NCBI GenBank assembly: GCA_031177765.1
Contig: JAPSKH010000006.1
Span: forward strand, 33,748-97,747
DNA: 64,000 nucleotides
Direction: 5' to 3'
Source of the DNA: Microbacterium sp.
GTDB taxonomy: Bacteria; Actinomycetota; Actinomycetes; Actinomycetales; Microbacteriaceae
Shown here: piece by piece, positions 1 through 8,460 of the stretch
Numbering within the stretch: the first letter of the stretch is position 1
Layout of the letters: every line of letters starts with the position of its first letter
Translations under genes and position numbers: made by a program
Notes under the pieces: generated by a model
Told to the model about the DNA's origin: nothing
Database searches by the model: none
Seen by the model: only the letters and a program-made list of their open reading frames with translations

Positions 1-1644
1 GGGCCGGTGCGGTACGCGCTCACGCAGCAGGACATCGACGCCGCCCTCGTGGAGAACTCCGCCTCTGTCACCGCCTCGTCGCCCGAAGGCAGCGTCAGCG
101 ACACCGCCGACGCGGACGTGACGGTCGAAGGCGCCGACGCGGTCGAGCTGGTCAAGACGGCGGGCGCGATCATCGACGCCGCCCCGGACGGGCGCATCGG
201 CGCCGGTGACCAAGTCCCGTACACGTTCACGGTCCGCAACATCGGCACGACGACGCTCACCGGCGCCGCCATCGCCGACCCGCTTCTCGGCGGAGCGCTG
301 GACTGCCCCGCGCTCGCCGGCGCGACGCTCGCGCCCGGGGATGCCGTCGACTGCGGTCCGCTGTCGTACACGCTGACGCAGGACGACATCGAGGCCGGCG
401 CGGTGCGCAACGAGGCGGCGGTGACGGCGACGGGCGTCGCGGGCGTGGTGACGGACGACGCATCCGCCGAGCTGCTCATCGAAGGCGCGGCGGAGGTCGC
501 GCTGACGAAGACGGCCGGCACGCCCGTCGACGCCACCGACGACGGACGCATCGGCGCCGGTGACACCGTCGAGTACGGCTTCACCATCCGCAACACCGGG
601 ACGACCGTGCTCAGCGGCCTCGAACTGGCCGACCCTCTGCTCGGCGGCACCGTCGAGTGCGCCGTGCTCGAAGGGCGCGAGCTGCTGCCGGGCGACGAGG
701 TCGCGTGCGGGCCCGTCACCTACGCCCTCACGCAGGAGGACGTGGACGCGCAGCTCGTGCACAACGAGGCCACCGTGACCGCGCAGTCCCGCAACGGGGA
801 GGTCGTCGACACCGCGACGGCGGACGTCGAGGTGCTGGGCACGGACGGACTGGCCCTGCGGAAATCGGCGGGTGCGATCGTCGACACGAACGGCAGCGGA
901 CGCACCGACGCGGGCGACACGATCGCCTACACGTTCGCCGTCGAGAACACCGGCACCACGACGGTGACGGGTCTCGCCGTCTCGGATCCCCGGCTCAGCG
1001 GGGAGGTCGTGTGCGGGGCGACGAGGCTGGCACCGGGCGAGCTGACCGTGTGCGAGGCTGCCCCGACTGCGCTCACGCAGGCGGAGATCGACGCGGGCGA
1101 GATCGTGAACACCGCCACCGCGTCGGGGACGGGACCGGGCGGCACCACGGTGGAAGCCGACGACTCGATCACGACGCCGATCACGGCGCAGCCGGCCGTC
1201 GCGCTGCACAAGACCGGGGGCGACTACGCCGACGCCGACGGCGACGGCTCGATCAGCGCGGGCGACACCGTGCGCTTCGGATTCGTCGTCGCCAACACCG
1301 GAGCCGTCACGCTCACCGGCATCGTCATCGACGACCCCAAGCTCGGGGGAGAGGTCGCCTGCGACATCCCCGACCTCGCACCCGGTGAGTCTGCCCAGTG
1401 CGGACCGGTGTCGTACGCCATCACGGCGGCGGAGGCCGCCGCGGGGTCGGTGACGAACGCCGCGACCGTGACCGCGGACGCGGCCGGGGCCACGGTCAGC
1501 GCCGCCGCATCGGTGACCGTCGACCTGTCGCTGCTGGCGATCACCGGTGGCGTCATCTCGATGCTGCCGTGGGCGCTCGCGCTGCTGGGCGCCGGGGTCG
1601 TCGTGCTTCTGCTCTCCCGTTGGCGACGCATGCGCCAGGCGTGA
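1..1644 (+). CDS. Sortase-anchored repeat surface protein, C-terminal part
   Basis: The frame is open at the left window edge, so this is the 3' part of a longer gene. Numbering from base 7, it shows four consecutive repeats of about 115 residues (near 48, 166, 284 and 400) plus part of an earlier one. Each starts with a KTAG/KSAG/KTGG-type motif and a DxxxDGxIxAGD loop, and ends in a CGPxSYxLTQxDIDA-like block, as in DUF11/DUF7507-type conserved repeats. The loop in the last repeat (DADGDGSISAGD) resembles a calcium-binding DxDxDG loop. The C-terminus carries LAITG at residue 510, a hydrophobic segment and a basic tail (RWRRMRQA), which is a wall-sorting signal of the LAxTG kind recognised by class E sortases. 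Likely a secreted, wall-attached adhesin or stalk; the ligand is unknown. Confidence 0.85.
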   Translation, partial: GPVRYALTQQDIDAALVENSASVTASSPEGSVSDTADADVTVEGADAVELVKTAGAIIDAAPDGRIGAGDQVPYTFTVRNIGTTTLTGAAIADPLLGGALDCPALAGATLAPGDAVDCGPLSYTLTQDDIEAGAVRNEAAVTATGVAGVVTDDASAELLIEGAAEVALTKTAGTPVDATDDGRIGAGDTVEYGFTIRNTGTTVLSGLELADPLLGGTVECAVLEGRELLPGDEVACGPVTYALTQEDVDAQLVHNEATVTAQSRNGEVVDTATADVEVLGTDGLALRKSAGAIVDTNGSGRTDAGDTIAYTFAVENTGTTTVTGLAVSDPRLSGEVVCGATRLAPGELTVCEAAPTALTQAEIDAGEIVNTATASGTGPGGTTVEADDSITTPITAQPAVALHKTGGDYADADGDGSISAGDTVRFGFVVANTGAVTLTGIVIDDPKLGGEVACDIPDLAPGESAQCGPVSYAITAAEAAAGSVTNAATVTADAAGATVSAAASVTVDLSLLAITGGVISMLPWALALLGAGVVVLLLSRWRRMRQA

Positions 1645-1709
1645 CACGACTGCGGCCCGACACGACATCGCGCCGGATCGAGCACGACGGGGATGTCCTG
1701 CGAGCGGCC

Positions 1710-2348
1710 TCAGGCCGGTGCGGAGAGCCGAGCGGACGAGGGCGGACGTGGCGCAGGCCGCGCCGAGAGCGTGGCGATCCCGACGACGACCCACGCGACA
1801 CCGAGCGGGACCGCGGAGAGCACCTGATCGGTCTGCGCGTTGAACCCTACGCAGGTCACGGAAGCCAGGGTGAGCAGAATCCCCAGCCAGGGGCGCAGCC
1901 ACCGGCCGAGCAGCGCGGCGAGACCCGCCGCGATACTGCCGAAGACGGGCAGCGCTCTGGCCAGCGAGTCGGAGTCGTGCAGCCACCAGAGCGGCGATCC
2001 GCCCGTCGTCACGGCGTTCATCAGGAGCCCCAGAACGGCCGCGGCGACACCTGCGGAGGTCAGGATGAGAGCTGCCCGCCGTAAGGCGGCTCCCCTGGCA
2101 CCGGGTCGGTCGCCGAGGGTGAACATGCCGGCGGCGATGCAGGCCACCGCGATGGCGAACAGCCACAGCAGGTCCTCGGTGGGTCGGTGCGGGCCGCTCG
2201 AACCGCACTGGTCCGCGACGCAGCCGGCGGGCCGAGAGAAGAGCAGCATGGCGTGAGCAGCCCAGGCTGCCCCTCCCGCCGTCCACACGGCGCCGGCGCC
2301 GAGCGTCCGACCTCTTCCGTTGCGCGAGGACGAGACAGGGATCGTCAC
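1710..2348 (-). CDS. Multi-pass membrane protein of unknown function
   Basis: I do not recognise this protein. From a GTG at 2348 it has 212 residues and about six hydrophobic segments (near 16-37, 59-79, 92-113 and three more towards the C-terminus). Two cysteines sit in the first outside or inside loop (CVADQC). The frame stays open upstream to 2705, but that part is basic and non-membrane and overlaps the tadA start, so I regard it as a shadow. The GTG at 2348 lacks a convincing ribosome-binding site, so the start is uncertain. It points away from the tad operon, and nothing ties it to pilus assembly. Confidence 0.6.
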   Translation of the reverse strand: MTIPVSSSRNGRGRTLGAGAVWTAGGAAWAAHAMLLFSRPAGCVADQCGSSGPHRPTEDLLWLFAIAVACIAAGMFTLGDRPGARGAALRRAALILTSAGVAAAVLGLLMNAVTTGGSPLWWLHDSDSLARALPVFGSIAAGLAALLGRWLRPWLGILLTLASVTCVGFNAQTDQVLSAVPLGVAWVVVGIATLSARPAPRPPSSARLSAPA

Positions 2349-2505
2349 GACAGCCGCTGCGGGAAGTGCCTGAGCGCGCAGGACCGGAGTTCGTTCATGG
2401 CCGTCAAGGCTAGCCGTCGGGGCGAGGCCGGTGCGGGAGGATTCGCCGTCCCTGAGGTCTCCGGGTGCGTTCTCCTGCTCCGACTCGGCGCCGCCACGAC
2501 GGCCC

Positions 2506-2514
2506 TGTGGATAA
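2506..2514. promoter_or_regulatory. Perfect DnaA-box 9-mer
   Basis: TGTGGATAA is the exact reverse complement of the consensus DnaA box TTATCCACA. It lies 40 bases before the tadA start. It is a single copy without an AT-rich unwinding region, so it is not an origin; it could be a DnaA regulatory site or chance. Confidence 0.3.
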
Positions 2515-2553
2515 CTCCGGGCGACCGTCGACGCATCTTGCGAGGATGCTTCG

Positions 2554-3717
2554 GTGACCTCGATCGCCGTCTCGGCCGGCGCCGCACCCGTGGCGACGCT
2601 CGTCGCCGACCGCGTGCGCGAGAGGCTCCGGGCCGAGCGGGCGGACCCGAGCCGCGACCCAGACCTGGCCGCCGAGGTCGCCTGGGCCGAGGTCCGGCGG
2701 CACAACGATTTCGCCCTGGCTCGGGGACTTGCGCCGGTCGATGACGAAGCCGCCTGCGTACGGGACGTTCTCGCTGCCGTCGCGGGCTACGGCCCATTGC
2801 AGCCCTACCTGGACGACCCCACCGTCGAAGAACTGTGGATCAACGCCCCCGATCGCATCTTCGTGGCGCGCGGCGGCATCCCGGAGCGGACGCCGCTCGT
2901 GCTCACCGACACGGCCGTGCGCGATCTCGTGGAACGGATGCTGCAGTCCAGCGGCCGCCGCGTGGATCTGAGCCAGCCGTTCGTCGACGCGTCGCTCCCG
3001 GACGGTTCCCGTCTGCACGTCGTCATACCCGACATCACGCGGCGTCATTGGGCCGTCAACGTGCGCAAGTTCCTGCCGGCGTACCGCGACCTGGACCGCC
3101 TTGTCGCTGCAGGGTCGCTGCACCCGATCGCCGAGCGACTGCTGCGCGACGCGATGGCGGCAGGACGGTCGGTGCTCGTGTCGGGAGCCACGCACGCCGG
3201 CAAGACCACGCTCCTGGGAGCCCTGATCGCGGCGTGCCCGCCGCATCACCGCGTCGTCACGGTCGAGGAGACCTTCGAGCTGGCTGTCCAGGCCCCGGAC
3301 ATCGTCGCATTGCAGGGCAGGCAGCCGAGTCTCGAGGGCACGGGAGAGGTGACGCTTCGTCGACTCGTGAAAGAGGCCCTCCGCATGCGACCCGATCGGC
3401 TGATCGTGGGCGAGGTTCGCGATGCGGAGGCGCTCGATCTTCTTCTCGCGCTCAACACGGGAGTCCCCGGTGCGGCGACGATCCACGCGAACTCGGCGCG
3501 CGAGGCACTGGGCAAGCTCGCCGCGCTCCCGCTGCTCGCGGGTCGCAACATCGACGCGGCGTTCGTGCTGCCCGCCGTCGCGGCATCCGTCGATCTTGTG
3601 GCGCACTGCGAGCGCGACGCCTCGGGGATGCGTCGCGTGGTCGAGATCGTCGAGCCGACCGGCGTGGCCGACGGGGCGGTGGAGGCCCGCACGCTCTACC
3701 GGGCGGCCGGCGTATGA
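2554..3717 (+). CDS. tadA: TadA/CpaF-type pilus assembly ATPase
   Basis: Secretion ATPase of the GspE/VirB11 superfamily (TadA/CpaF branch) that powers assembly of Flp (type IVc) pili at the inner face of the membrane. The 387-residue protein has the N-terminal VEELWINAPDRIFV region, a Walker A GATHAGKT at 211-218, the acidic VTVEET box near 235, RMRPDRLIVGEVRDAEAL (Walker B region) and the ATIHANSAREAL histidine box near 308. The GTG start is preceded by GAGGA. Its stop overlaps the tadB start (ATGA), which makes it the first gene of the operon. No TadZ/CpaE-like gene precedes it here. Confidence 0.93.
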   Translation: MTSIAVSAGAAPVATLVADRVRERLRAERADPSRDPDLAAEVAWAEVRRHNDFALARGLAPVDDEAACVRDVLAAVAGYGPLQPYLDDPTVEELWINAPDRIFVARGGIPERTPLVLTDTAVRDLVERMLQSSGRRVDLSQPFVDASLPDGSRLHVVIPDITRRHWAVNVRKFLPAYRDLDRLVAAGSLHPIAERLLRDAMAAGRSVLVSGATHAGKTTLLGALIAACPPHHRVVTVEETFELAVQAPDIVALQGRQPSLEGTGEVTLRRLVKEALRMRPDRLIVGEVRDAEALDLLLALNTGVPGAATIHANSAREALGKLAALPLLAGRNIDAAFVLPAVAASVDLVAHCERDASGMRRVVEIVEPTGVADGAVEARTLYRAAGV

Positions 3718-4571
3718 CGTTCGTCTGGGGCGCCGTTCTGGCCGCCGGGGTGCTGCTGACGGTGTCGCCGTGGCTGTGGCCCGCCGGGAGCCGGAGCGCT
3801 GCCCGCCCGCGGGGGAGTCGACTCGCGCGCTTGCTCGAGGACGCCGGCATGTCACGCGTGTCGGCGGGCTCGGTGTCGATCGTCGCAGTGTGCTGCGCTG
3901 TCGTCGCGGCTGCCGTGGCGTGGCTCGTCGCGCCGGTTCCCGCGCTCTGCCTGGTCACCGCGGTGGCAGGGGTGATCGCGCCGTTCGCGTGGCTGCGCGC
4001 GCGACGGACACGGCTGACACGGAGCCGCCGCGGGATGTGGCCCGACATCTGCGACCTGCTCATCGCGTCGGTACGGGCCGGGATGTCCCTGCCGGATGCC
4101 GTCGCCGGGCTCGCCGACTCCGCTCCTGTCGAACTGCGGCCGGCGTTCGTGGCCTTCGCACGCGACATCGCCGCGACCGGGCATTTCGACTCCAGCGCGC
4201 TGCGCCTCAAGGCGACCCTCGCCGATCCGGTCGCGGACCGGATCGTCGAGACGTTGCGGATGGCGCGGCAGGTGGGAGGCACCGAGCTCACCACCGTGCT
4301 CCGTGCATTGGCGACGTCGGTGCGCGCCGATGCGGCTCTGCGCGCCGAGGTCGAGTCGCGCCAGTCGTGGATCCGGGGCGCCGCGGTCCTCGGCGTGGCG
4401 GCGCCCTGGGTGATCCTCACCCTGCTGGCGATGCGGCCGGAGGGAGCGCGGGCTTATGGCAGTGCCGAGGGGATTGCACTCATCCTCGTCGGCGCGGCGG
4501 TGTCGTTCCTGGCGTTCCGGCTGATGATCAGACTCGGCCGGCTTCCCGAGCCGCGGCGGTGGTTCGGGTGA
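3714..4571 (+). CDS. tadB: TadB-type pilus platform protein
   Basis: Membrane platform protein of the type II secretion F family, expected to pair with TadC and dock TadA. The 285-residue product starts with hydrophobic segments (near 1-20 and 48-85), followed by the cytosolic T2SSF helical domain (DLLIASVRAGMSLPDAV and the RQVGGTELTTVL segment) and two C-terminal membrane helices. The ATG overlaps the tadA stop by four bases and the end overlaps the tadC GTG, which indicates translational coupling. Confidence 0.88.
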   Translation: MTFVWGAVLAAGVLLTVSPWLWPAGSRSAARPRGSRLARLLEDAGMSRVSAGSVSIVAVCCAVVAAAVAWLVAPVPALCLVTAVAGVIAPFAWLRARRTRLTRSRRGMWPDICDLLIASVRAGMSLPDAVAGLADSAPVELRPAFVAFARDIAATGHFDSSALRLKATLADPVADRIVETLRMARQVGGTELTTVLRALATSVRADAALRAEVESRQSWIRGAAVLGVAAPWVILTLLAMRPEGARAYGSAEGIALILVGAAVSFLAFRLMIRLGRLPEPRRWFG

Positions 4572-5509
4572 GCGTTCCGTCGTCGGGCCTCGTGGTGAGC
4601 GACGCGGCGTACGCGGTCGTGCTCGGCACGGCGTTCGGTATCGGCGTCTGCCTGCTGCTGTCCGTGGCGCCGCGATGGGGCGCGCCGTCGCTCGCTCGGC
4701 GTATCGGCCCGTACATCCGCGACGTCACCGCCCCGCGCGGGTTGGACCCCGCCTACCGGGCGCCACGCGACGCGGCATCGACGTGGGCGGTGCTCCAGAC
4801 CCGCTTCGCGAGCACGATCGGCGGAGATGAGGGCGTGGTCCGGCGGCTGCAACGAGCCGGATGGGGCATCGACGTCGCGCGCTTCCGCGGCCGGCAGCTC
4901 GCTTGGGCGGTCGCCGGCCTCGGAGCGGGAGGCGCACTCGTGGTGGCGCTCGTCCTCACCGGTCGCGGGTCACCGGCACTCGGCCTTCTCCCGCCGATCG
5001 CCGCCGTCGCCGGGGCGCTCGCGTGCGACGTGATACTCAGTCGCGCCGCGCGAGGGCGCGTCGCCCGGATCGAGGACGAGCTTCCCACCGTGCTGGAATT
5101 CCTCGCGCTGTGCCTGTCGGCCGGCGAAGGCATCCTCGATTCGCTGCGCCGCGTCAGTGACGTGGGCGCCGGCGAGCTGAGCGCGGAGCTGCGCGGGGTC
5201 GTGGTGGCCGTCGGTACCGGATCGTCGCTGTCGGACGCTCTCGGTCGCCTGTCGAGACGACTGCAGATTCCGGCGCTGTCGCGCGCCGTCGACCAGCTCG
5301 TCGCGGCGATCGATCGCGGTGCGCCGCTTGCGCAGGTGCTCCATGCGCAGGCGCTCGACGCGCGGGAGGAGGCCAAGCGCGGGCTCATCGAGCGGGCCGG
5401 GCGCAAGGAGATCTACATGCTCGTCCCGCTGGTGTTCCTGATCCTGCCGCTGAGCGTGCTGTTCGCGGTGTTCCCGGGGATCTTCATGCTTCGTCTCGGA
5501 ATCGGCTAG
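4568..5509 (+). CDS. tadC: TadC-type pilus platform protein
   Basis: Second platform protein of the T2SSF family, 313 residues. It has an N-terminal membrane helix, a paired hydrophobic region near 115-155, a cytosolic helical domain (VLEFLALCLSAGEGIL, a signature seen in TadC proteins) and a C-terminal membrane segment with YMLVPLVFLILPLSVLFAVF. It starts with GTG in a GTGA overlap with tadB. Together with TadA and TadB it forms the cytoplasmic-membrane motor of the pilus. Confidence 0.87.
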   Translation: MSVPSSGLVVSDAAYAVVLGTAFGIGVCLLLSVAPRWGAPSLARRIGPYIRDVTAPRGLDPAYRAPRDAASTWAVLQTRFASTIGGDEGVVRRLQRAGWGIDVARFRGRQLAWAVAGLGAGGALVVALVLTGRGSPALGLLPPIAAVAGALACDVILSRAARGRVARIEDELPTVLEFLALCLSAGEGILDSLRRVSDVGAGELSAELRGVVVAVGTGSSLSDALGRLSRRLQIPALSRAVDQLVAAIDRGAPLAQVLHAQALDAREEAKRGLIERAGRKEIYMLVPLVFLILPLSVLFAVFPGIFMLRLGIG

Positions 5510-5527
5510 GCAGCTTCGGAAGGGGAA

Positions 5528-5734
5528 ATGATGAACGGAACGCTGATGCGCCGCGCGGTTGATCGACTGAGCGCCGCGAGCCGCGACATCGTCGACGACG
5601 AGCGCGGCGACGTGCCCGGCTGGGTGCTCATTACGTTGATGACCGCCGGGCTCGTCGTGGTCATCTGGGCGCTGGCCGGACCGGCGCTGGCGAGTCTGTT
5701 CGAACAGGCGATCGCGCGCGTCTCGGGACTGTGA
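5528..5734 (+). CDS. Flp-type small pilin
   Basis: A 68-residue protein with a short basic N-terminal stretch, an ERGDVPGW processing-site-like region and one long hydrophobic helix (VLITLMTAGLVVVIWALAG). This is the layout of Flp/type IVb pilins in actinobacteria and is probably the main pilus subunit. A strong GGAAGGGGAA precedes ATGATG; either methionine could start it. Its stop overlaps the next GTG. A prepilin peptidase would be needed and is not in the window. Confidence 0.8.
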   Translation: MMNGTLMRRAVDRLSAASRDIVDDERGDVPGWVLITLMTAGLVVVIWALAGPALASLFEQAIARVSGL

Positions 5735-6189
5735 CCGGTCCGCGGCACCGGCGTCGCGCTCCGTCCGGCGGGGTGCGCCTCCTGGCGCGCAGCATCCGCG
5801 GACGCATCGCGGGTCTCGGAGAGGAGGGATCGAGCCCTGTCGAGTTCGTGCTCGTCGGCTCGCTGCTCACGGTGCTGACCCTTGCCGTGCTGCAGCTGGG
5901 ACTGGCGGTCTATGTCCGCAACGTCGTCCACGACGCCGCCGTCGAGGGCGCGTATCACGCCGCGCTCGCCGACACGTCGCTCCAGGAGGGCGCCGCGCGC
6001 ACGCGCGACATCGTCGCCCGCACGGTGGGTGCCGAGTACGCCGCCGCCGTGACGGTGCGCGAGACCGTCGCGCTCGGGCACCCCGCCGTCGAAGTCCGCG
6101 TCTCGACGACCCTGCCGCTCGTCGGATTGCTCGGGGCGCCACGAGCGCTGGAGGTGGCGGCCCATGCGCCCGTCGAATCCTTCGACTGA
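5731..6189 (+). CDS. TadE-like pseudopilin
   Basis: A 152-residue TadE-type protein: basic N-terminus, EEGSSPVEFVLVG followed by a single membrane helix (residues about 32-55), then a small extracytoplasmic domain. The E-E-G-S-x-x-VEF motif is typical of TadE/TadG minor pilins. GTG start in a GTGA overlap with the pilin gene, and the 3' end overlaps the next gene by 26 bases, so expression is tightly coupled. Confidence 0.8.
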   Translation: MTGPRHRRRAPSGGVRLLARSIRGRIAGLGEEGSSPVEFVLVGSLLTVLTLAVLQLGLAVYVRNVVHDAAVEGAYHAALADTSLQEGAARTRDIVARTVGAEYAAAVTVRETVALGHPAVEVRVSTTLPLVGLLGAPRALEVAAHAPVESFD

Positions 6190-6649
6190 GCCGCGCAACA
6201 CGACCGCGGCGGAGGCGCTGTCGGAGGACGAGGAGGGCTCGGCCGCGCTGGAGTTCATCCTCGTCGGACTGCTCATGCTCGTCCCCCTGGTGTACCTCAT
6301 CGTCGTGCTGGGACTCATCCAGCAGCAGTCGCTCGGTGCGGAAGCGGGGGCGAGACACGTCGCGCGAGCGGTGTCGACAGCGACCGACGCAGCGGACGCC
6401 CGGGACCGCGCGGCGCGCGTGCTCGCCTCTGTCTCGGATCAGTACGGCATCGACGATGTGGACCTCTCGCTCCGATGCCGCCCGGCGGGCGTCGAGTGCC
6501 CGTCGGCGGGCGCCACCCTCGTCGTCACCGTGCACACGACCGTCGCCCTGCCGCTCGTCCCACCGGTGCTCGGATGGGACCGGGCGGCGTCGATCCCGGT
6601 CGAGGCGACGGCCGCCCACAAGGTGTCGAGGTTCTGGGGGAGCGGATGA
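6164..6649 (+). CDS. TadE-family minor pilin, second copy
   Basis: A 161-residue protein with EDEEGSAALEFILVG before a single membrane helix and a compact outer domain holding two cysteines (RCRPAGVEC) that could form a disulfide. It belongs to the same TadE-like group as its upstream neighbour but is clearly diverged. The ATG lies inside the preceding gene, and the stop overlaps the next ATG. It could correspond to TadF in other tad loci. Confidence 0.75.
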   Translation: MRPSNPSTEPRNTTAAEALSEDEEGSAALEFILVGLLMLVPLVYLIVVLGLIQQQSLGAEAGARHVARAVSTATDAADARDRAARVLASVSDQYGIDDVDLSLRCRPAGVECPSAGATLVVTVHTTVALPLVPPVLGWDRAASIPVEATAAHKVSRFWGSG

Positions 6650-7074
6650 CCGGAATCGAGGAGAGTCCGCGGACGGATGACGAGGGCAGCGTCCTGATCC
6701 TCACCCTGGCGTACGGGGTTCTGGCTCTCGTTGCCATACTGGTCTGCGTCGCGGCGACCAGCCTCTATCTCTCCCAGAAGCGCTTGGATGCGCTGGCGGA
6801 TGCCGCGGCGCTTGCGGCGGCCGACGGCTTCGAGCTCACGGTCGTCGAGGATGCGCCCGTCGCTCGCCTGACCAGCGAGGGCGTGCACCGTCAGGCCCAG
6901 CTTCTGGTCGCCGAGGTCGGAGGGGACGCATCGCTCGTCTCCGCGAGCACGCCGGACGGCGTCTCGGCTCGGGTGACGGTGGCCGACGAGTGGCATCCGC
7001 CCGTGCTCACGCTGTTCGTGCCGGACGGCATCGCTCTGCGAGCCACCGCCACCAGTCGCACGGCGCTGCGCTAG
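6646..7074 (+). CDS. TadG-like Tad-locus membrane protein
   Basis: A 142-residue protein with DDEGSVLILTLAYGV leading into one membrane helix, then the QKRLDALADAAALAAADG motif, which is the signature of TadG/Rv3655-like helicase-adjacent proteins in actinobacterial tad loci. ATG start in an ATGA overlap. It is the last gene of the tad operon; a weak hairpin (7079-7094) follows. Confidence 0.75.
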   Translation: MTGIEESPRTDDEGSVLILTLAYGVLALVAILVCVAATSLYLSQKRLDALADAAALAAADGFELTVVEDAPVARLTSEGVHRQAQLLVAEVGGDASLVSASTPDGVSARVTVADEWHPPVLTLFVPDGIALRATATSRTALR

Positions 7075-7167
7075 CCGCCTGTCTGCGAACAGGTGCGGCG
7101 ACGCCGCGCCTCCACTACAGTGAGGGGCGCACGGTGCGCTGCACCCCGAGCGGAAGGAGGAGAAGCG

Positions 7168-7230
7168 ATGACCGTCTTCGTCGTGCCTCGCGTCAGTTCC
7201 CCTTCCCGCGAGGTCGCCCGCACCTTCTGA
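7168..7230 (+). CDS. Possible 20-residue leader peptide
   Basis: A short open frame encoding MTVFVVPRVSSPSREVARTF. It has one of the best ribosome-binding sites in the window (AAGGAGG at 7154-7160, seven bases before ATG) and ends 34 bases before the RIO-kinase start. The peptide matches no family known to me. Because its 3' end overlaps one arm of a hairpin that competes with the kinase ribosome-binding site, a regulatory leader is more likely than a functional peptide. Confidence 0.5.
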   Translation: MTVFVVPRVSSPSREVARTF

Positions 7231-7256
7231 CTCGCGGCGACCTCCTGTTCTCGGAG
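7210..7256 (+). promoter_or_regulatory. Alternative hairpins before the RIO kinase
   Basis: GAGGTCGCC (7210-7218) pairs perfectly with GGCGACCTC (7236-7244) around the leader stop codon. The overlapping CCTCCT (7241-7246) can instead pair with AGGAGG of the leader peptide, and CTCC (7242-7245) with GGAG (7253-7256), the only Shine-Dalgarno-like sequence of the kinase gene. The choices are mutually exclusive, which suits translational attenuation. This is inferred from base pairing only. Confidence 0.4.
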
Positions 7257-7264
7257 TGTCACCC

Positions 7265-8089
7265 ATGTCATCACTGCGTTTCGACGCATCGTTCCACCCC
7301 TCGGCGCGGGAGCTCGAACCCGGGCCCGATCAACGCTGGTCCACGTGGCCGGCATCTCCTCCGACGCAGCGGGGCCCGCTTCCGCACCCGGCCTGGCTCG
7401 TCACCTCGGCCGGCGCGTTCGACACCGAGTTCGGCATCGTCAAGACCGGCAAGGAGGCCGACCTCCATCTCATCGAGCGGGCCGTGCCCGGCACGACCGG
7501 GTGCCTGCTCGCGGCCAAGCGCTACCGTGACTCGCGGCACAGCGACTTCCATCGCTCGGGCAGCTATGAAGAGGGCCGTTCGCTGCGCAACACGCGCGAC
7601 ACCCGGGCGCTGCAGCGAAAGTCGTCGTACGGCCGCTCCGTCGCCGCGGGGCATTGGGCGGCCAGCGAGTTCGCCGCGCTGCGCACCGCGTGGGAGGCCG
7701 GCGTGCCGGTGCCCTACCCGGTGCAGGTGCTCGACACCGAGGTCCTGATGGAGTTCATCGGCGACGGGCGGGTCGCGGCGCCCCGGCTCTCGCAGAGCCG
7801 GCTGCGCGGCGGCGAGCTGCGACCCGCATACGAGCAGGTCATCGACATCCTGCGCGCGTTCGCGGCGGCCGGGTTCGCCCACGGCGACCTCTCGCCGTAC
7901 AACCTGCTCGACCACCACGGCCGGATCGTCGTGATCGACCTGCCGCAGATCGTCGACGTCGCGGCGAACCCGCAGGGCTTCGACTTCTTCCACCGCGACG
8001 TCGTCAACGTGTCGACGTGGTTCGCCCGCCGTGGCCTGGAGAACGATCCGGAGGCGCTCTTCGGCGAGCTCGTCGCCATCATGTGGTGA
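7265..8089 (+). CDS. RIO-type atypical serine protein kinase
   Basis: Bacterial member of the RIO1-like kinase family, 274 residues. Visible motifs are the ATP-loop-like KTGKEAD (60-66), a lysine in LLAAKRY (K85), EFxxLRTAWEAGVPVPYP (135-152), LMEFIG, the catalytic loop HGDLSPYN (206-213) and the metal-binding IDLPQIVD (224-231). All catalytic residues are present, so it should be active. ATG at 7265 is preferred over GTG at 7256 because GGAG lies eight bases upstream. Archaeal and eukaryotic relatives act in ribosome maturation; the bacterial role is unknown. Confidence 0.88.
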   Translation: MSSLRFDASFHPSARELEPGPDQRWSTWPASPPTQRGPLPHPAWLVTSAGAFDTEFGIVKTGKEADLHLIERAVPGTTGCLLAAKRYRDSRHSDFHRSGSYEEGRSLRNTRDTRALQRKSSYGRSVAAGHWAASEFAALRTAWEAGVPVPYPVQVLDTEVLMEFIGDGRVAAPRLSQSRLRGGELRPAYEQVIDILRAFAAAGFAHGDLSPYNLLDHHGRIVVIDLPQIVDVAANPQGFDFFHRDVVNVSTWFARRGLENDPEALFGELVAIMW

Positions 8090-8121
8090 AGCCGGCCCGG
8101 CCGCCAGGACCGCGGGACGCG

Positions 8122-8460
8122 TCACCAGCCGTGCACGTTGAACCACTCCTGGCGGCGCCGGGCCTCGCCCTCCGGCTCCGCCTCGGCGGACGTGTCGTGC
8201 TCGCGCAGTCGTCCGGCGGCGTCGAGCTCGACGAACCGCAGGCACACCGCGCACAGCGCACGGCCGTCCGGGTAGCCGTCGGGCATCGTCGCGGCCGGTT
8301 CGCCGCTTTCGCCGGATCCGGCGCAGCGCGGCGCGTCGGCCGAGGCATCCGTCCACATGATCGCGCGGTGGCGGTGCAGGCCCGGATGGTCGAGCGGCCG
8401 TGTGCAGCGGCGGCCGGCGCTGCGGCTGCGGCAGAAGCGCATCACCGCCTCGCCGCTCAC
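8122..8460 (-). CDS. Cys/His-rich small protein
   Basis: A 112-residue protein starting with GTG in a GTGA overlap with the MFS gene stop; an alternative ATG lies at 8442. The first part contains FCRSRSAGRRCTRP and HPGLHRHR, and further cysteines occur in APRCAGSG and LCAVCLRF, which suggests one or two small zinc-binding units. I do not recognise a named family. Translational coupling to the transporter suggests they are made together. Confidence 0.65.
   Translation of the reverse strand: MSGEAVMRFCRSRSAGRRCTRPLDHPGLHRHRAIMWTDASADAPRCAGSGESGEPAATMPDGYPDGRALCAVCLRFVELDAAGRLREHDTSAEAEPEGEARRRQEWFNVHGW

Noticed and set aside
34..1500. DNA-level tandem repeat in the first surface protein
   Set aside because: The repeats are clear in protein but strongly diverged in DNA, so they are old domain duplications and not an unstable tandem array.
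2506..2514. Replication origin at the DnaA box
   Set aside because: Single box, no AT-rich region, no dnaA, dnaN or recF nearby.
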